From Euperipatoides rowelli (taxonomy: Eukaryota > Onychophora > Udeonychophora > Euonychophora > Peripatopsidae), in assembly GCA_003024985.2 (NCBI GenBank), contig PXIH01S0012488.1: a stretch of DNA of 10,303 nucleotides; one strand, 5' to 3'. Below are positions 7,865-10,303 of the stretch, one piece after another. The number at the start of each line of letters is the position of its first letter. Positions within the stretch are counted from its first letter, which is position 1. The translations under genes and the position numbers were made by a program. The notes beneath the pieces were generated by a model. That model had not been told where the DNA came from. It saw only the letters and a list, made by a program, of their open reading frames with translations, and did not search any database.

Positions 7865-7887
7865 ATTTATTTATTTATTTATTTATT
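7865..7887. repeat. (ATTT)n microsatellite
   Basis: Between five and six ATTT units, located just before the 190-bp tandem array inside the TTAA element. Confidence 0.9.
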
Positions 7888-7901
7888 GGAGACGTTTCGA
7901 A

Positions 7902-8396
7902 AAATATTAATTAAAAAAAATCTCTTTGTTGGATTTTTTTGTAACTTGGATTTTTTAATTTCTTACAAAAAATGAAATAAGAAATATATTTAAAGTTTAT
8001 TTCTATCTTATTTAGATTTACTTTTATTTATTCCGACGTGTCATGCGATTGTCTATACTAATCAATTGCGTTTATTACCGACATTACTTAAAATATTAAT
8101 TTAAAAAAAATCTCTGTGTTGGATTGTTTTGTAATTTAGTTTTTTGAATTACTTACAAAAAATGAAATAAGAAATATATTTAAAGTTTGTTTCTATCTTA
8201 TTTAGATTTACTATTATTTATTCTGAGTTGTCATGCGATTGCCTATACTAATCGATTGCGTTTATTACCGACATTAATTAAAATATTAATTTAAAAAAAT
8301 CTCTTTGCTGAATTTTTTTGTTATTTGGATAATTGAATTCCTTACAAAAAATTAAATAAATATATTTAAAGTTTGTTAATTTATTCCGAATTGAAG
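7902..8396 (+). repeat. 190-bp tandem repeat, about 2.6 copies, inside the TTAA element
   Basis: Unit 1 spans about 7902-8091, unit 2 about 8092-8280, and unit 3 about 8281-8396. Anchor words repeat at fixed spacing: TCTCT at 7921, 8111 and 8300, TCATGCGATTG at 8041 and 8231, and ATTACCGACATT at 8074 and 8264. Unit 3 lacks about 27 internal bases after AAAGTTTGTT and its end. The units differ at scattered bases, so the array is not brand new. Each full unit carries the reverse complement of the AATGTCGGTA word found at the right end of the element. Confidence 0.93.
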
Positions 8397-8831
8397 TGGC
8401 ATAAGAAGCATAAGACAAAAATAAAAAAGGTGGCAATGTCAGCAATACACCGGAAGTGGAGTCAGTAAATCATCCAAGCAAATTACTGAAACTTCATTTA
8501 CATTTCTAATTTTAGATATTTTATTTTTGTTTTAAAGAAAATTTGTTTTTATAGGTGAATAAAGCAACTAAGTAATCTATTTAAAAAATTAATTGCAAGT
8601 AAATCGCAAAAGTTTTAAATTAAAAAAAAAAGCTAAAATCAAGAAGCATACAAATAATTATTATAATTTAATTATCATTGAATTCTTTTTGTAACAAAAG
8701 TATTATTTTCTTTTTTAAAAAAAAAAAAAATGGGATAATTGAAAACCAATCTTTTCAGAATCTTAGAAAGCTTTTTAAAAAAAATTGAAGCATTTTTGAT
8801 TGAAATATTGAATATCAAAAATGAAAGACAT

Positions 8832-8906
8832 AATGTCGGTATAATACCGTACTTGGAGTGCATAATTATAAATGTCGGTCTAGTACCGGATGTAGAGTGG
8901 AAAGGG
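8832..8906 (+). repeat. 39-bp subterminal repeat pair at the right end of the TTAA element
   Basis: AATGTCGGT starts at 8832 and at 8871, followed in each copy by TA-x-TACCG and then GGAGTG or AGAGTG. The second copy runs straight into the terminal AAAGGG. Each copy contains a small dyad (CGGTATAATACCG at 8837-8849; CGGTCTAGTACCG at 8876-8888). Repeated dyads next to the terminus are good candidates for transposase binding. Confidence 0.8.
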
Positions 8907-8910
8907 TTAA

Positions 8911-10303
8911 AAAACCCCACAATATCCATTTTAAGATTAAGTAGACTCTTCACCAGAACTAAACAGTAAAGTCTGTATATTTTCCATCCTCGTAAAAACT
9001 ATAATTAACAGTTATTATCATTATCCAAATCATCTCGTCAAGATTTCCACAAGGAAACCCGATCTATTCACTATGTTTTTGTGATACAACAACCAACCAA
9101 AATGTCGAGCCATTCTTGATTAATTCATGCGCATATTTTTAATTTCCAAGAAAACTCAATCATTCGGTTATCACCAATGTTTGTTAGGTAAAACAAAATG
9201 GAGCTTCAACAGTCCACCTCAGTTTTTTTGGGGACGCAAATGCTTCAGGACGTAATATAAAAAAATGTACTAATCAAAGAACTGGATAGCGAATGATAGT
9301 CTAAATGTACGAGGGATAAAATCAACTGCCTCCAACTATCCAAGCCAGAAAAACAACAGATCCCATAACCAATACACCACATATAATATAAATAAAAATG
9401 ATAAATAAAAATAAAATAAAACTTATATACAAAACCATTAGAATAAATACCATTTACATAAACAGTAATAAACAATATTCTTTTTCTAAAACATATTAAA
9501 AAAATAAAACAAAAGAACTTTTTGGAATATTTTGAAAATATTAAGTATTTAAATAATTAGATTTTATGGTTAAAGACTTTATTGCCTACATAAAGGCTCC
9601 CACATGTCTAGCCCTAGAAAGGTCAACCAATGCATGGACAACTCTAAACATAAGTGCTGAGGCACTGAGAGTGATAGTGGGTCAATGAATTGAATGACAC
9701 CTGCATGTTTTTTTTTTAACTATTTCTATCTCCAACAGGGTTTTTTTTTTTTTTTGGTTTTGTTTGTTTTATGTATACAACCTGGCGCTTTTATATTTTA
9801 TTAAATAAAATCTATTAAAAACTTTTAGGATTAAAAGTTTCTTTTTTTTTTAAATGAACTTTAAACTTAAATAATTCCTATGCCATATAAGAATACCATC
9901 TGGAAAAGAGAATGACAGTCTAAGTGAGGGTCACCTATGGCAGTGGAACTCCGACAGGAAAGCTTAGACCTATGAACTGGCACTAGGTCAAACAGAATGA
10001 CATTCACATTAGCAGTAAACTGGGGAAAAAAATACATGAAGATGTTATTTGACATTGAAAAAACATGGTGTTGTTTCCTTAAGGTTTTTTTTTTTTAATA
10101 ATTTCTGTCACCCCTCCCTTCTCTCACACAGCTTAAAAAAAATATATACAATAACTCTCCTCATTAGAAAATATATCAACAATTGTAAGCAATTACCATT
10201 CCACACTTTGATCTTATAATAATTTTGATGTCCATTCAGTCTTTATTTGAAATGTTGTGAAAGGACAAATAAAATAATTTTAAATATTTTAGTTCCTTAA
10301 TTA
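8911..10303. other. A+T-rich region without a gene, with a weak dispersed repeat
   Basis: No coding sequence was recognised. CTGGA-x-AGAATGACAGTCTAA followed by GTGAGGG (9900-9931) resembles CTGGATAGCGAATGATAGTC followed by TAAATGTACGAGGG (9281-9314), and a weaker version lies near 9668-9692 (GAGAGTGATAGTGGGTCA). They may be pieces of one interspersed repeat on the minus strand. Minus-strand GGCAATAAAGTC near 9571-9582 contains a polyadenylation-like AATAAA. Long T runs occur at 9710, 9741, 9842 and 10086. Confidence 0.4.

Larger units (their letters stand above)
7503..8910. mobile_element. piggyBac-like non-autonomous transposon with TTAA target duplication
   Basis: The element proper is 7507-8906, exactly 1400 bp. 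The left end CCCTTTCCACTCCAC (7507-7521) and the right end GTAGAGTGGAAAGGG (8892-8906) are inverted with 14 of 15 bases matching. Both are flanked directly by TTAA (7503-7506 and 8907-8910). A TTAA duplication next to a CCC-starting terminal repeat is the signature of the piggyBac superfamily. No transposase reading frame is present, so it would need an enzyme supplied elsewhere. Inside are a 190-bp satellite (7902-8396), an ATTT microsatellite, and CACTCC/GGAGTG words near both ends (7548, 8456, 8855) that could be transposase-binding sites. A second GGG-TTAA occurs at 7843-7849 and could be the end of an older nested copy. Confidence 0.82.

Noticed and set aside
8675-8969. Overlapping ORFs on both strands at the right end of the TTAA element
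   Set aside because: They are A+T-rich Lys/Ile/Phe-rich openings that run over the terminal repeat. No transposase motifs are seen.
9245-9475. Minus-strand 76-codon ORF rich in Tyr and Phe
   Set aside because: Its composition follows from A+T-rich DNA; no domain is visible.
9867-10055. Minus-strand 62-codon ORF
   Set aside because: It covers the weak dispersed repeat and contains splice-acceptor-like pyrimidine tracts. No homology is recognised.
10103-10131. Pyrimidine tract ending in CACAG, like a 3' splice site
   Set aside because: The sequence that follows is A-rich with stops and has no exon-like coding.

Overview
This looks like non-coding nuclear DNA from an animal, probably an invertebrate. 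By eye it is about 70 percent A+T, rich in poly-A/T runs, with no bacterial-style gene packing. I find no intact host gene, no RNA gene and no CRISPR array. What can be recognised is remains of transposable elements of several classes, all broken by stops and frameshifts. The species cannot be named from this sequence. The mix (CR1/L2-like LINE, Ty3/Gypsy, Harbinger-like, piggyBac-like, plus a widespread uncharacterised invertebrate repeat gene) fits a cnidarian, a mollusc or a similar genome. Single N bases at 1289 and 2441 suggest a draft assembly.

Layout. 61-480 (minus): decayed piece of a multicopy protein family of unknown function. 899-1160: diverged tandem repeat carrying four GGGCATAAA words and a 20-bp palindrome. 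1783-2436 (plus): endonuclease domain of a CR1/L2-like LINE, with a GA microsatellite at its main frameshift. 2443-2541: small GC-rich foldback. 2754-2851: possible TA-flanked mini-transposon. 2854-3824: very A+T-rich, no gene seen. 3825-4310 (minus): end of a Ty3/Gypsy integrase. 4905-5055: long imperfect palindrome. 5087-5227 (plus): probable LINE reverse transcriptase C-terminal scrap. 6274-6351: three 26-bp tandem copies. 6560-6968: two short facing ORF starts with promoter-like sequence, possibly an internally deleted Harbinger-like element. 7081-7253: a 173-bp palindrome. 7507-8906: a complete 1.4-kb piggyBac-like non-autonomous element with TTAA on both sides and a 190-bp satellite inside. 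8911-10303: A+T-rich DNA with a weak dispersed repeat.

Nothing here works together as a pathway. The best-supported new object is the 1.4-kb TTAA element: its ends, its 39-bp subterminal repeats and its internal 190-bp repeats share sequence words. The two registered palindromes are the next most structured objects. I did not find a convincing undescribed functional system.
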